This document shows, one piece after another, positions 1-7,777 of a stretch of 64,000 nucleotides of DNA. Each line of letters starts with the position of its first letter. Position 1 is the first letter of the stretch. The stretch lies in NCBI RefSeq assembly GCF_001426925.1, contig NZ_LMFR01000001.1:176946-240945 (forward strand), given 5' to 3'. The notes under the pieces were generated by a model. That model was not told the origin of the DNA and did not search any database. It saw nothing but the letters and a program-made list of their open reading frames with translations. The position numbers were made by a program, and so were the translations under genes. Source of the DNA: Microbacterium sp. Root53. GTDB taxonomy: Bacteria > Actinomycetota > Actinomycetes > Actinomycetales > Microbacteriaceae.

Positions 1-1
1 C

Positions 2-151
2 CAGGTGAACGACTTCGTGGGCGCCATCCACGCGGGAACGCAGCCCGAGCCGTCGTTCGCCGACGGCCTGCACGTGCAGCGCGTGCTCGACGCTGTGCTG
101 CGCAGCTCGGAGTCGGGCAGCGCGTGGACGCCCGCCGACGACGACCGATAG
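2..151 (+). CDS. Gfo/Idh/MocA-type oxidoreductase, C-terminal fragment
   Basis: Only the last 49 codons lie in the window; the reading frame is open from base 2 and stops with TAG at 149-151. The tail (FADGLHVQRVLDAVLRSSES) matches the C-terminal helix seen in NAD(P)-dependent Gfo/Idh/MocA sugar dehydrogenases, where 'F.DG...Q.VLDA...S' is common; compare the full-length relatives at 46300-48701 and 57067-58080 in this window. It is followed after 30 bases by a sugar-isomerase-like TIM-barrel gene on the same strand, a usual partner in sugar or inositol degradation operons. Substrate cannot be judged from the fragment. Confidence 0.7.
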   Translation, partial: QVNDFVGAIHAGTQPEPSFADGLHVQRVLDAVLRSSESGSAWTPADDDR

Positions 152-181
152 ACCGCACGCACGAGACAACGGAGGAACGCG

Positions 182-1183
182 ATGACGCGACCGGTCACAC
201 TCTTCACCGGCCAGTGGGCCGACCTGCCGCTCGAGGAGGTCGCGCGCCTGGCCGCCGGCTGGGGCTACGACGGGCTCGAGATCGCCTGCTGGGGCGACCA
301 CCTCGACCCGTGGCGCTGGGACGACGACGACTACATCAGGGACCGGCTCGACCTGCTCGAGCGGCACGGGCTGAAGGTCTGGGCCATCTCGAACCACCTC
401 AAGGGCCAGGCCGTCTGCGACGACCCCATCGACCAGCGGCACCGCGACATCCTGTCGGATCGGGTGTGGGGCGACGGCGACCCCGAGGGGGTCCGGCAGC
501 GGGCGGCCGAGGAGATGAAGAACACCGCCCGGCTGGCGGCGAAGCTGGGCGTGAAGACCGTCGTCGGCTTCACCGGGTCGTCGATCTGGAAGTACGTGGC
601 GATGTTCCCGCCGGTCTCGCAGGAGGCCGTCGACGCCGGGTACCAGGACTTCGCCGACCGGTGGAACCCCATCCTGGACGTGTTCGACGAGGTCGGCGTG
701 CGCTTCGCGCACGAGGTGCACCCGTCCGAGATCGCGTACGACTACTGGACGACGGTCCGCACGCTCGAGGCGATCGGGCACCGCGAGGCGTTCGGGCTGA
801 ACTGGGATCCGTCGCACTTCGTGTGGCAGCAGCTGGACCCGGTCGGCTTCATCCTGGAGTTCCGCGACCGGATCTACCACGTCGACTGCAAGGACGTGAA
901 GCTCAACATCGGCAACGGCCGCAACGGGCGGCTCGGCTCGCACCTGGCGTGGGCCGACCTGCGCCGCGGCTGGGACTTCGTGTCCACCGGTCGCGGCGAC
1001 GTGCCGTGGGAGGCGTCGTTCCGGGCGCTGAACAGCATCGGCTACGACGGCCCGATCTCGGTGGAGTGGGAGGACGCCGGCATGGACCGGCTGCAGGGCG
1101 CGCCGGAGGCCCTCGAGTTCGTGCGGCGCAACGCGTTCGCGGCGCCGGAGGCCGCGTTCGACGCGGCGTTCAGCAGCCGCTGA
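182..1183 (+). CDS. Sugar phosphate isomerase/epimerase (xylose isomerase-like TIM barrel)
   Basis: A 333-residue protein of the AP endonuclease 2/xylose isomerase-like TIM-barrel superfamily. Acidic and histidine segments typical of the divalent-metal site are visible in order: 'AHEVHPSE' near residue 180, 'NWDPSHF' near 216, 'YHVDCKD' near 238 and 'ISVEWED' near 293. The length and the WDPSH motif match the sugar phosphate isomerase/epimerase (IolE/YcjR-like) branch rather than true xylose isomerases. The ATG is preceded by a good ribosome site (GGAGGAA, 6 bases upstream). It follows a Gfo/Idh dehydrogenase end by 30 bases, so both probably belong to one sugar degradation operon. The exact substrate is unknown. 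Confidence 0.85.
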   Translation: MTRPVTLFTGQWADLPLEEVARLAAGWGYDGLEIACWGDHLDPWRWDDDDYIRDRLDLLERHGLKVWAISNHLKGQAVCDDPIDQRHRDILSDRVWGDGDPEGVRQRAAEEMKNTARLAAKLGVKTVVGFTGSSIWKYVAMFPPVSQEAVDAGYQDFADRWNPILDVFDEVGVRFAHEVHPSEIAYDYWTTVRTLEAIGHREAFGLNWDPSHFVWQQLDPVGFILEFRDRIYHVDCKDVKLNIGNGRNGRLGSHLAWADLRRGWDFVSTGRGDVPWEASFRALNSIGYDGPISVEWEDAGMDRLQGAPEALEFVRRNAFAAPEAAFDAAFSSR

Positions 1184-1200
1184 GTGAGGGGGACGGCCGA

Positions 1201-1235
1201 GGGACCGGGCGGATCGTCGCGATCCGCCCGGGCCC
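1201..1235 (+). terminator. GC-rich hairpin after the isomerase gene
   Basis: A perfect 12-bp stem (1205-1216 with 1220-1231, loop TCG) extended by GGG/CCC after a one-base bulge. No T-run follows, so it is either a weak intrinsic terminator or simply an mRNA 3' end structure. It lies 17 bases after the stop codon. Confidence 0.5.
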
Positions 1236-1287
1236 TCGTCATCCGGCTCGACGGGGGAGTGATCGTCGAACCCGCCGTCCGTGGCCC

Positions 1288-1372
1288 ATGTCCCACTTGA
1301 TGCCCGAATGGCCGCCCGATAGCGGCCCAGACTGGGACACGGTCGGGCTCAGACGGGCGTGAACTGGGACAC
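1288..1372. repeat. Three scattered copies of a (A)CTGGGACAC-like motif
   Basis: The motif appears inverted at 1288-1297 (ATGTCCCACT) and direct at 1331-1340 (ACTGGGACAC) and 1361-1372 (GAACTGGGACAC). Nothing else explains this 90-base stretch. It could be a remnant of mobile-element ends or a set of regulator half sites upstream of the DUF4287 gene. Confidence 0.4.
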
Positions 1373-1393
1373 GCCCCGGGCGGCCGATCCCGA

Positions 1394-1399
1394 TAGCGT
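1394..1399 (+). promoter_or_regulatory. -10 hexamer TAGCGT giving a leaderless DUF4287 mRNA
   Basis: TAGCGT begins exactly 12 bases before the ATG at 1406, the same spacing as at nine other genes or leader ORFs in this window. There is no Shine-Dalgarno sequence, so transcription probably starts at the A of the start codon. No clear -35 element is seen. Confidence 0.55.
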
Positions 1400-1405
1400 G
1401 AGCGC

Positions 1406-1654
1406 ATGGCTGAGCACAGGGTGAGCGCGCCGGTGATCGCGCCCGGCGAGAAGGTCAAAGGGCCCGCCTCCTACTTCCCCAACATCGAGAAGACGTACGG
1501 CAGGCCCATGCAGGAGTGGCTCGACCTCGTGGTCGAGCGGCTCGACGGCGCATCGCACATGGATGTCGTCGCATGGCTCAAGGACGAGCACGGCCTCGGT
1601 CACGGCCACGCGAACGCGATCGTCGCCTACGCGAAGGCGGCGCTCGCGAAGTAG
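1406..1654 (+). CDS. DUF4287 domain protein
   Basis: An 82-residue soluble protein whose core (residues 20-80) has the DUF4287 pattern: 'SYFPNIEKTYGRP..EW' followed by 'WLKDEHGLGHGHANAIVAY', ending in Lys. Members are small, found widely in Actinobacteria and sometimes fused to DUF5655; no biochemical role is established. The start ATG is supported by the TAGCGT box 12 bases upstream (leaderless). It ends only 4 bases from the stop codon of the convergent Lrp-type gene, so the two transcripts may overlap. Confidence 0.85.
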   Translation: MAEHRVSAPVIAPGEKVKGPASYFPNIEKTYGRPMQEWLDLVVERLDGASHMDVVAWLKDEHGLGHGHANAIVAYAKAALAK

Positions 1655-1658
1655 CCGC

Positions 1659-2102
1659 TCAGGCCTCGGCGATCGTGGGGATGTCCTCGAACACGATGAA
1701 CGTGCGCGTGGAGCGCACGGCCGGGATGCCCTGCAGCTCCTCGAGCACGACCCGGCGCAGGTCGCGGCTGTCGCGGGCGCGCACCAGCAGCAGCACGTCG
1801 AAGTCGCCGCCCAGCAGGGCCGCGTGGTGCACCTCGGGGATGCGCGTCAGCCGCTCCCGCAGGTCCTGCCAGTCGGCCTGCTCGACGTTGAGGCCCACGT
1901 ACGCGCTCGCGTGCATGCCCTCGAGGATCGGATCGGTGCGCACCGTGAAGCCCCGGATGACGCCCGTGTCCTCCATCTTCTTCACGCGCGCGTACGCGCT
2001 CGCCCGTGACACCTTGACCTTCGCCGCGATGTCGCTGATCGACGCGCGGCCGTCGTGGCGCAGCGCGGCGAGGATCGCCCGGTCCGTCTGATCCAGCTCC
2101 AT
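1659..2102 (-). CDS. Lrp/AsnC family transcriptional regulator (BkdR-like)
   Basis: A 147-residue protein with an N-terminal winged helix ('LDQTDRAILAALRHDGRASI..IA..VKVSRASAYARVKKMED', residues 2-45) and a C-terminal RAM/Lrp effector domain (residues 65-140, with 'GGDFDVLLLVRARD'). I chose the ATG at 2102 because the Lrp fold starts there and a purine-rich site (GGAGATTTGGGGGG) precedes it; the frame stays open upstream but that part has no family similarity. It is divergent from the branched-chain 2-oxoacid dehydrogenase operon, the usual position of BkdR-type regulators sensing branched-chain amino acids. A 12-bp inverted repeat lies in the shared intergenic region. Confidence 0.88.
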   Translation of the reverse strand: MELDQTDRAILAALRHDGRASISDIAAKVKVSRASAYARVKKMEDTGVIRGFTVRTDPILEGMHASAYVGLNVEQADWQDLRERLTRIPEVHHAALLGGDFDVLLLVRARDSRDLRRVVLEELQGIPAVRSTRTFIVFEDIPTIAEA

Positions 2103-2163
2103 CGCAGGCCCCCCAAATCTCCAGTCCATCCTGGACGCTCTGCGCACAACATACCGCTCGTTC

Positions 2164-2207
2164 GGCAATCCGTCTCGCGATGGATCGACGGGGGCAGACG
2201 GATTGCC
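2164..2207. promoter_or_regulatory. Inverted repeat, probable operator of the Lrp-type regulator
   Basis: GGCAATCCGTCT (2164-2175) and its exact reverse complement AGACGGATTGCC (2196-2207) are separated by 20 bases, between the divergent regulator (start 2102) and the E1 alpha gene (start 2254). Centre-to-centre spacing is 32 bases, about three helical turns. Lrp-family octamers often bind such phased sites. The role is inferred from position. Confidence 0.6.
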
Positions 2208-2253
2208 CCGCGCGACGCATCCTGTAGTCATCTACGACGACGTGGAGGAACTC

Positions 2254-3357
2254 ATGGACGCCCCCGACGCCCTGCGCACGGACCTGCTGCCGCGCGAGCA
2301 TCCCGTCCGGCTCATCGACGAGCACGGGCGCCTGACCGAGGACGACCGCTACGCGGCGCCCCCGACCGAGCGCCTGCTGGAGGCCTACGGCGCGCTCGTG
2401 CGCGGCCGCCGCATCAACGAGCAGGCGAACGCGCTCGTGCGCCAGGGCCGGCTCGCCGTGTACCCGTCGTCGCACGGGCAGGAGGCCTGCGAGGTCGCGG
2501 CGGCGCTCGCGCTGCGCGACGGCGACTGGCTCTTCCCGACCTACCGCGACTCGGTCGCCGTGATCACCCGGGGGGTCGACCCCGAGGAGGCGTTCGTGCT
2601 GCTGCGCGGCGACTGGCATGCCGGCTTCGACCCGCGCGCGCACCGCATCGCGCCGCACGCCACGCCGCTCGCGACCCAGCTGCTGCACGCCGTGGGGGTG
2701 GCGTTCGCGGCCAAGTCGCGCGGCGAGGACACCGTCGTGCTCGCGATGTGCGGCGACGGCGCCACGAGCGAGGGCGACTTCCACGAGGCCCTCAACTTCG
2801 CGGCCGTGTTCCACGTGCCGGTCGTGTTCCTGGTGCAGAACAACGAGTTCGCGATCTCGGTGCCGCTGTCGCGGCAGACCGCCGCGCCGTCCCTCGCCCA
2901 CAAGGCCATCGGCTACGGGATGCCCGGCCAGCGCGTCGACGGCAACGATGTCGCGGCCCTGCTCGCGGTGCTCGGCGACGCGGTCGAGAACGCGCGCGAG
3001 GGCGGCGGGCCCGCGCTGATCGAGGCGCACACGTACCGGATGCAGGCGCACACGAACGCGGACGACGACACGCGCTACCGCGATCGCGAGGAGGTCCGGG
3101 CGTGGGAGGAGCGGGATCCGCTGCGCCGCATGCGCGCGCATCTGCTCGCCGAGGGAGCGCTCGACGACGCGACCGAGGCGGCGTTCGCCGAGGAGGCCGA
3201 TCGCACGGCGACGGCGATGCGCGACGCCATGAACCGCGAGGTGCATCCCGACCCCGAGGACCTGTTCCGCTTCGTCCACGCGGAGCGGACGCCGCAGCTC
3301 GACGCCCAGTGGGCGCAGCTGCGGGACGAGCTGGCACGCGAGGAGGCAGGCGCATGA
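2254..3357 (+). CDS. Branched-chain 2-oxoacid (or pyruvate) dehydrogenase E1 alpha subunit, copy 1
   Basis: A 367-residue thiamine-diphosphate enzyme subunit. The ThDP motif begins at 'GDGATSEGDFHEALNFA' and ends at 'QNNEFAISVP', and the conserved 'YRMQAHTNADD' region follows. With E1 beta it decarboxylates a branched-chain 2-oxoacid (from Leu, Ile, Val) and transfers the acyl group to lipoyl-E2 in the cytosol. The ATG at 2254 is chosen for its GGAGG site; an upstream in-frame TTG at 2203 lies inside the inverted repeat and is unlikely. The stop overlaps the next start by 4 bases (ATGA). The divergent Lrp-type gene favours the branched-chain assignment over pyruvate. Confidence 0.88.
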   Translation: MDAPDALRTDLLPREHPVRLIDEHGRLTEDDRYAAPPTERLLEAYGALVRGRRINEQANALVRQGRLAVYPSSHGQEACEVAAALALRDGDWLFPTYRDSVAVITRGVDPEEAFVLLRGDWHAGFDPRAHRIAPHATPLATQLLHAVGVAFAAKSRGEDTVVLAMCGDGATSEGDFHEALNFAAVFHVPVVFLVQNNEFAISVPLSRQTAAPSLAHKAIGYGMPGQRVDGNDVAALLAVLGDAVENAREGGGPALIEAHTYRMQAHTNADDDTRYRDREEVRAWEERDPLRRMRAHLLAEGALDDATEAAFAEEADRTATAMRDAMNREVHPDPEDLFRFVHAERTPQLDAQWAQLRDELAREEAGA

Positions 3358-4376
3358 GCATGATAGAGCACACCCGCACGGAGGTCGCCGCGCAGGAGGC
3401 CCCCGTGATGACCATGGCGGGCGCGATCAATCGGGCCCTCGCCGACGCGATGGAGGCCGACGGCTCCGTGCTCGTGATGGGGGAGGACGTCGGGAAGCTG
3501 GGCGGCGTCTTCCGCGTGACGGACGGCCTCGCGGCGCGCTTCGGCGAGCACCGCTGCTTCGACACCCCGCTGGCCGAGTCCGGCATCGTGGGCACCGCGA
3601 TCGGCATGGCGATGAACGGCCTGCGCCCGGTCGTCGAGATGCAGTTCGATGCGTTCGCCTACCCCGCGTTCGAGCAGATCGTGAGCCACGCGGCCAAGAT
3701 GGCGAACCGCACGCGCGGCGCCATCCGCCTGCCGATGGTCATCCGGATCCCGTTCGGCGGCGGCATCGGCGGCGTGGAGCATCACTGCGACTCGTCCGAG
3801 GCCTACTACGCGCACACGCCGGGTCTCACGGTCGTCTGCCCGGCCACGCCGCAGGACGCCTACAGCCTGCTCCGCGCCGCGATCGAGCACCCCGACCCCG
3901 TGATCTTCCTGGAGCCGAAGAAGCTGTACTGGTCCAAGGCGCCCGTCGACGTGACCGCGCCCGCGGCGATCGGGCACGCGCGCGTCGCGCGGCCCGGCGC
4001 CGACGTGACGCTGATCGCGTACGGCAGCTCGGTGGGCGTCGCGCTGGACGCGGCCGAGGTCGGGGAGAGCGAGGGACGCAGCGTGCAGGTGGTGGACGTC
4101 CGCACACTCACGCCGTGCGACGACGAGACGCTGTTCACGGCCGTCCGCTCCACGGGCCGCGCGGTCGTGATCGCCGAGGCCCAGGGCTTCGCGAGCGTCG
4201 CGTCCGAGCTCGCCGCGCGCATCGGCGAGCACTGCTTCGAGCACCTCGAGGCGCCCGTGCGCCGCGTGACCGGCTTCGACATCCCGTACCCGTCGCCGAA
4301 GCTCGAGCACTTCCACCTGCCCGACGTCGACCGCGTGCTGGACGCGATCGACACGCTGAACTGGGAGGACCGATGA
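3354..4376 (+). CDS. Branched-chain 2-oxoacid dehydrogenase E1 beta subunit, copy 1
   Basis: A 340-residue transketolase-type subunit with the expected landmarks: 'VLVMGEDVGKLGGVFRVT' near the N-terminus, 'DTPLAESGIVGTAIGMAM', 'GGVEHHCDSSEAYYAHTPGL' and a C-terminal transketolase domain ('VDVRTLTPCDDETL'). It forms the alpha2beta2 E1 heterotetramer with the preceding gene product. The ATG overlaps the E1 alpha stop and its own stop overlaps the E2 start, so the three subunits are translationally coupled. A paralogous gene lies at 33911-34906. Confidence 0.9.
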   Translation: MSMIEHTRTEVAAQEAPVMTMAGAINRALADAMEADGSVLVMGEDVGKLGGVFRVTDGLAARFGEHRCFDTPLAESGIVGTAIGMAMNGLRPVVEMQFDAFAYPAFEQIVSHAAKMANRTRGAIRLPMVIRIPFGGGIGGVEHHCDSSEAYYAHTPGLTVVCPATPQDAYSLLRAAIEHPDPVIFLEPKKLYWSKAPVDVTAPAAIGHARVARPGADVTLIAYGSSVGVALDAAEVGESEGRSVQVVDVRTLTPCDDETLFTAVRSTGRAVVIAEAQGFASVASELAARIGEHCFEHLEAPVRRVTGFDIPYPSPKLEHFHLPDVDRVLDAIDTLNWEDR

Positions 4377-5830
4377 CCACCGCGACCACGCAGGTGTTCC
4401 GTCTGCCGGATCTCGGCGAGGGGCTGACCGAGGCCGAGCTCGTGCAGTGGCTCGTGCAGGTCGGCGACGACGTGCGCGTCGACCAGGCGATCGCCGAGGT
4501 CGAGACCGCCAAGAGCGTCGTCGAGCTGCCCTCGCCGTTCGCCGGCACCGTGGTCGCGCTCCACGGCGAGCCCGGCACCATGCTCGCCGTCGGGCAGCCC
4601 GTGCTCGAGGTCGCAGCCGACGCCCCGGCGGCTGCCGTGCTCGTTGAGCGAGGGGGCGAAGCGACCGAGTCGAAACGCCCCGAGCCCACTCCCGACCGCA
4701 CCGAGCTCGAGGCGTACCGCTCCGAGGAGCGGGCCGGATCCGGCAACGTCCTGATCGGCTACGGCACGAGTGAGCACCGCGCCGGCGCGCGGCGTCGCCG
4801 CCCGCGCCGCGTCCCGTCCGTCGGGCCGGCGGTGCGGATGTCGCCTCCTGCGGCCGACACGCGCACATCCGCCCCGCCGACCCGACACACGGCACCGGAT
4901 GCGCCCGCCAAGCCGCCCGTGCGCTCGCCGCTGGTGCGCCGGCTCGCGCGCGACCTCGGGCTCGACGTCACCACCATCCGCCCGAGCGGCGCCGACGGGG
5001 TCGTGACGCGCGCCGACGTGCTGCGCGCCGCCAACGCCGCGTCGTCTGACGGGTCGGCGGGGCTGACGGCGCCCGGTGGGGCCGCCGCGCCGACATCCGC
5101 ACCGCAGACCCGTCAGACCGCACCCGCGCCTGCGGGCGACCTGCAGGTCGCGAGCCGCGAGCGGATGTCGATGCTGCGCCGGTCGGCCGCCGCGAAGTTC
5201 AGCCGCAGCCGGGCCGAGATCCCCGAGGCGACCGTATGGGTGGACGTCGACGCGACCGAGCTGTGGAGCCTCCGCCCCGCCATGGCGGCGCCGGGGGAGC
5301 GTCCGCCGTCGCTCACGGCGCTGCTGGCCCGCTTCGTGCTGCTGGCGCTCGAGGAGTTCCCGCTGCTCGCCGGGCGCCTCGACGGCGAGGACATCCTGAC
5401 CTTCGACGGCGTCAACCTCGGCGTCGCGACCGACACGGAACGCGGGCTGATGGTGCCCATGCTCCCGCGCGCCGACCGGATGACGGTGCGCGACCTCGAC
5501 GCCGCCCTGCGCGAGACGACCGAGCTCGCGCGCGCGGGCAAGCTGCCGCCCGAGCGCCTCACCGGATCGACGTTCACGCTGAACAACTACGGCGCGCTCG
5601 GCGTCGACGGCTCGGCCGCGATCATCAACCACCCCGAGGTCGCGATCCTCGGCATCGGCCGCGTGATCGAGAAGCCGTGGGTCGTGGACGGCGTCATGAC
5701 GCCCCGCCGCATCGCGCAGCTGTCGCTCGTGTTCGACCACCGCGTGTGCGACGGCGGCTATGCGTCGGGCTTCCTCCGCCGCGTGGTGTCGGCGATCGAG
5801 TCCCCGCTGTCGCTCTACGCGCGGCTGTAG
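4373..5830 (+). CDS. Dihydrolipoamide acyltransferase E2 component, copy 1
   Basis: A 485-residue E2 protein: lipoyl domain (residues 5-80, lipoylated Lys47 in 'ETAKSVVELP'), a long charged and Pro/Ala-rich linker, a peripheral-subunit-binding domain (about 185-220, 'VRRLARDLGLD'), a second linker, and the catalytic CoA-acyltransferase domain ending with 'FDHRVCDGG', which carries the active-site His and Asp. It is the core of the branched-chain 2-oxoacid dehydrogenase complex. Oddly, residues 91-102 of the first linker are encoded by a REP-like repeat (4642-4677) that otherwise occurs between genes. The linkers also have repeated 'TS.P.TR.TAP' segments. No E3 (lipoamide dehydrogenase) gene follows; a hairpin terminator does. 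Confidence 0.9.
   Translation: MTTATTQVFRLPDLGEGLTEAELVQWLVQVGDDVRVDQAIAEVETAKSVVELPSPFAGTVVALHGEPGTMLAVGQPVLEVAADAPAAAVLVERGGEATESKRPEPTPDRTELEAYRSEERAGSGNVLIGYGTSEHRAGARRRRPRRVPSVGPAVRMSPPAADTRTSAPPTRHTAPDAPAKPPVRSPLVRRLARDLGLDVTTIRPSGADGVVTRADVLRAANAASSDGSAGLTAPGGAAAPTSAPQTRQTAPAPAGDLQVASRERMSMLRRSAAAKFSRSRAEIPEATVWVDVDATELWSLRPAMAAPGERPPSLTALLARFVLLALEEFPLLAGRLDGEDILTFDGVNLGVATDTERGLMVPMLPRADRMTVRDLDAALRETTELARAGKLPPERLTGSTFTLNNYGALGVDGSAAIINHPEVAILGIGRVIEKPWVVDGVMTPRRIAQLSLVFDHRVCDGGYASGFLRRVVSAIESPLSLYARL
4642..4677 (+). repeat. REP-like repeat (CGTTGAGCG...GTCGAAACG) inside the E2 coding sequence
   Basis: Starts CGTTGAGCGAGG and ends GAGTCGAAACG, with GGCGAAGCG between. The same family is at 36518-36554, 43787-43816 (reversed) and 53196-53224, all intergenic. 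Here it is read in frame and encodes residues 91-102 (VERGGEATESKR) of the flexible linker. Confidence 0.7.
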
Positions 5831-5836
5831 CCGGAC

Positions 5837-5877
5837 ACTCGTGGGGCGCGGGATCCGCAGCTCCCGCGCCCACGAGT
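5837..5877. terminator. Bidirectional hairpin between E2 and flavin reductase genes
   Basis: ACTCGTGGGGCGCGGGA (5837-5853) pairs with TCCCGCGCCCACGAGT (5862-5877) with a single bulged G. It sits between two convergent genes whose stops are at 5830 and 5886. There is no strong T-tract on either side. Confidence 0.75.
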
Positions 5878-5885
5878 AAGGGGCG

Positions 5886-6470
5886 TCAGTCGAGGCGCGA
5901 GTGGTCGCCGAGCTTGTGCCAGGTGCGGTTGTGGTAGACCAGCGGGCCGGCCTCGTGCTCGGCGCCGCGGTTGATCTGGCCCTGCAGCGCGTGCACCGCG
6001 ACGACGGTCGATCCGCCCGCCTCGAGGTGGCTGACGACCTTGGCGCGTGTCCACGCGCGCACGCCGGGGAACACCGGCTCGCCGGTGGGGAGGCGCGTCC
6101 ACGCCGACGTGTCGGCGAAGCGGTCCACGCCGCTCGTCGCGGCGAGCTTCGCGAGGTCGACGTCGTCGGCGTCGAGCAGGTGGACGACCACCGAGTCCGC
6201 CGCGAGGATCGACGGCGCCGCGGACGACAGCGAGGACACCGAGAAGATCAGGATGGGCGGATCCACGCTCACCGAGGCGACCGAGGTCGCGGTGAACGCC
6301 ACGGGCCCGTCGGGACCCTGCGCCGTGATCACGGACACCCCGCCCGGGTGGCCGCGGCAGATCGCCTTGAACTGCTCGGCGTCGAGCGCGCCGGGGACCG
6401 ACAGCATCGCGCCCGCGGGGCGCGAGGCCTCACGGACGTCGCGCGCCAGGGCCGCCTGGTTCTCGCTCAT
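5886..6470 (-). CDS. Flavin reductase family (FMN-binding split barrel) protein
   Basis: A 194-residue protein of the flavin reductase-like family. Diagnostic segments are 'FKAICRGHPGGVSVITAQG' (residues about 34-52), 'FTATSVASVSVDPPILIFSVS' around residue 60, and a C-terminal 'AGPLVYHNRTWHKLGD', where 'L.Y....Y..L' is the family ending. Such proteins supply reduced FMN/FAD to a partner monooxygenase or bind flavin themselves; no monooxygenase gene is adjacent, so the partner is unknown. The gene is single, convergent with the E2 gene and divergent from the cysteine genes. Confidence 0.85.
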   Translation of the reverse strand: MSENQAALARDVREASRPAGAMLSVPGALDAEQFKAICRGHPGGVSVITAQGPDGPVAFTATSVASVSVDPPILIFSVSSLSSAAPSILAADSVVVHLLDADDVDLAKLAATSGVDRFADTSAWTRLPTGEPVFPGVRAWTRAKVVSHLEAGGSTVVAVHALQGQINRGAEHEAGPLVYHNRTWHKLGDHSRLD

Positions 6471-6594
6471 GGACCGAGACGTTACCGAGGCCCGCGCGGG
6501 CGGGCGCCGGCGGGCGACTTATTACGAAACGTTCGACACCGAAGCGCCACGGGGGAGCGGATGTCACGCGGGTCCGGCGTCATCCGGCCCGCGG

Positions 6595-6600
6595 TACGCT
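6595..6600 (+). promoter_or_regulatory. -10 hexamer TACGCT for the cysteine leader transcript
   Basis: TACGCT starts 12 bases before the GTG of the leader ORF at 6607, the spacing of a leaderless start. The rest of 6471-6594 holds no gene and no recognisable -35 box. Confidence 0.55.
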
Positions 6601-6606
6601 GGGTCC

Positions 6607-6633
6607 GTGCAGACCTGTCGTTGTCGTCGCTGA
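6607..6633 (+). CDS. Cysteine-containing leader peptide (MQTCRCRR), putative attenuator uORF
   Basis: An 8-codon ORF, GTG to TGA, with two cysteine codons (TGT at 6616 and 6622) separated and followed by arginine codons. It probably starts at the mRNA 5' end (TACGCT 12 bases upstream) and lies 86 bases before a cysteine/cystathionine synthesis operon. Cysteine-rich, often leaderless uORFs that control downstream sulfur genes by ribosome stalling are known in actinobacteria such as mycobacteria. Position, length and Cys codons fit that model; the switching RNA structure was not resolved here. Confidence 0.6.
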   Translation: MQTCRCRR

Positions 6634-6718
6634 GAGCCCGCGCCCAGCGCACCCCACCGACAACCGACCGTTCCCGCGTCCACGCACCGCCGGCCGCGGC
6701 CATCCTGAGGACACGCCC

Positions 6719-7777
6719 TTGCGTTACGCACATTCCGTCGCCGACCTGGTCGGCCGCACCCCGCTCGTCCGCCTGAACCACGTCACGGAGGGCATCGCCG
6801 CCACCGTGCTGGTGAAGGTCGAGTACCTGAACCCCGGCGGATCCTCGAAGGACCGGATCGCCGCCAACATCATCGACGCGGCCGAGGCGTCGGGCGAGCT
6901 CAAGCCGGGCGGCGTCATCGTCGAGCCGACCAGCGGCAACACGGGCGTCGGCCTCGCGCTGGTCGCGCAGCAGCGCGGCTACCGGATGGTCTTCGTCGTT
7001 CCCGACAAGGTGTCGGAGGACAAGCGCGCCGTGCTGCGCGCCTACGGCGCCGAGGTCGTCGTGACGCCGACCGACGTCGAGCCGAGCGACCCGCTGTCGT
7101 ACTACAGCGTGTCCGACCGGCTCGCGCGCGAGATCCCCGGCGCGTTCAAGCCCAACCAGTACGAGAACCTCAACGGCCCCCGCAGCCACTACGAGACCAC
7201 CGGCCCCGAGGTGTGGGCCGACACCGAGGGCACCGTCACGCACTTCGTGGCGGGCGTCGGCACGGGCGGCACCATCACGGGCACGGGCCGCTACCTCAAG
7301 GAGGTGTCGGGCGGCGCGGTGCGCATCGTCGGCATCGACCCGGTCGGCTCGATCTACTCGGCCGCGAGCCACGACGACGTGCACGGCTACTTCGTGGAGG
7401 GCGTCGGCGAGGACTTCTGGCCCGGCGCGTACGACCCGAGCGTGGTCGACGAGATCGTCGCGGTGTCGGACGCCGACTCGTTCGCGATGACCCGCCGCCT
7501 CGCCCGCGAGGAGGGCCTGCTCGTCGGCGGATCGAGCGGCATGGCCGTGGCCGGCGCGCTGCGCGCCGCGCGCGACCTGCCCGCCGACGCGATCGTCGTC
7601 GTGCTGCTCCCCGACCACGGCCGCGGGTACCTCGGCAAGGTGTTCAACGACCGCTGGATGACCGAGCGCGGCTTCGAGGTCGAGACGCCCGAGTCGCTCG
7701 TGCCGGCCGACCTGACGGCCCAGCTCGCCGAGGCCACCAAGACCAACCGCCACGAGACCCCCGGGAGCGCCGCATGA
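6719..7777 (+). CDS. Cystathionine beta-synthase / cysteine synthase family PLP enzyme
   Basis: A 352-residue fold-type II PLP enzyme. PLP lysine is Lys44 in 'GGSSKDRIA'; 'TSGNTG' near residue 75 binds the substrate carboxylate and 'GVGTGGTITG' binds the PLP phosphate. It resembles actinobacterial cystathionine beta-synthases in the catalytic core but lacks the C-terminal CBS-domain pair of the longer forms. It would join serine (or O-acetylserine) with homocysteine or sulfide. The start is TTG (6719) with GAGGA about 9 bases before. It overlaps the gamma-synthase/lyase gene by ATGA, forming a transsulfuration pair, and a cysteine leader peptide precedes it. Confidence 0.88.
   Translation: MRYAHSVADLVGRTPLVRLNHVTEGIAATVLVKVEYLNPGGSSKDRIAANIIDAAEASGELKPGGVIVEPTSGNTGVGLALVAQQRGYRMVFVVPDKVSEDKRAVLRAYGAEVVVTPTDVEPSDPLSYYSVSDRLAREIPGAFKPNQYENLNGPRSHYETTGPEVWADTEGTVTHFVAGVGTGGTITGTGRYLKEVSGGAVRIVGIDPVGSIYSAASHDDVHGYFVEGVGEDFWPGAYDPSVVDEIVAVSDADSFAMTRRLAREEGLLVGGSSGMAVAGALRAARDLPADAIVVVLLPDHGRGYLGKVFNDRWMTERGFEVETPESLVPADLTAQLAEATKTNRHETPGSAA

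Noticed and set aside
2203..2253. TTG at 2203 as start of E1 alpha copy 1
   Set aside because: It falls within the operator-like inverted repeat and lacks a ribosome site; ATG 2254 has GGAGG and fits the family length.
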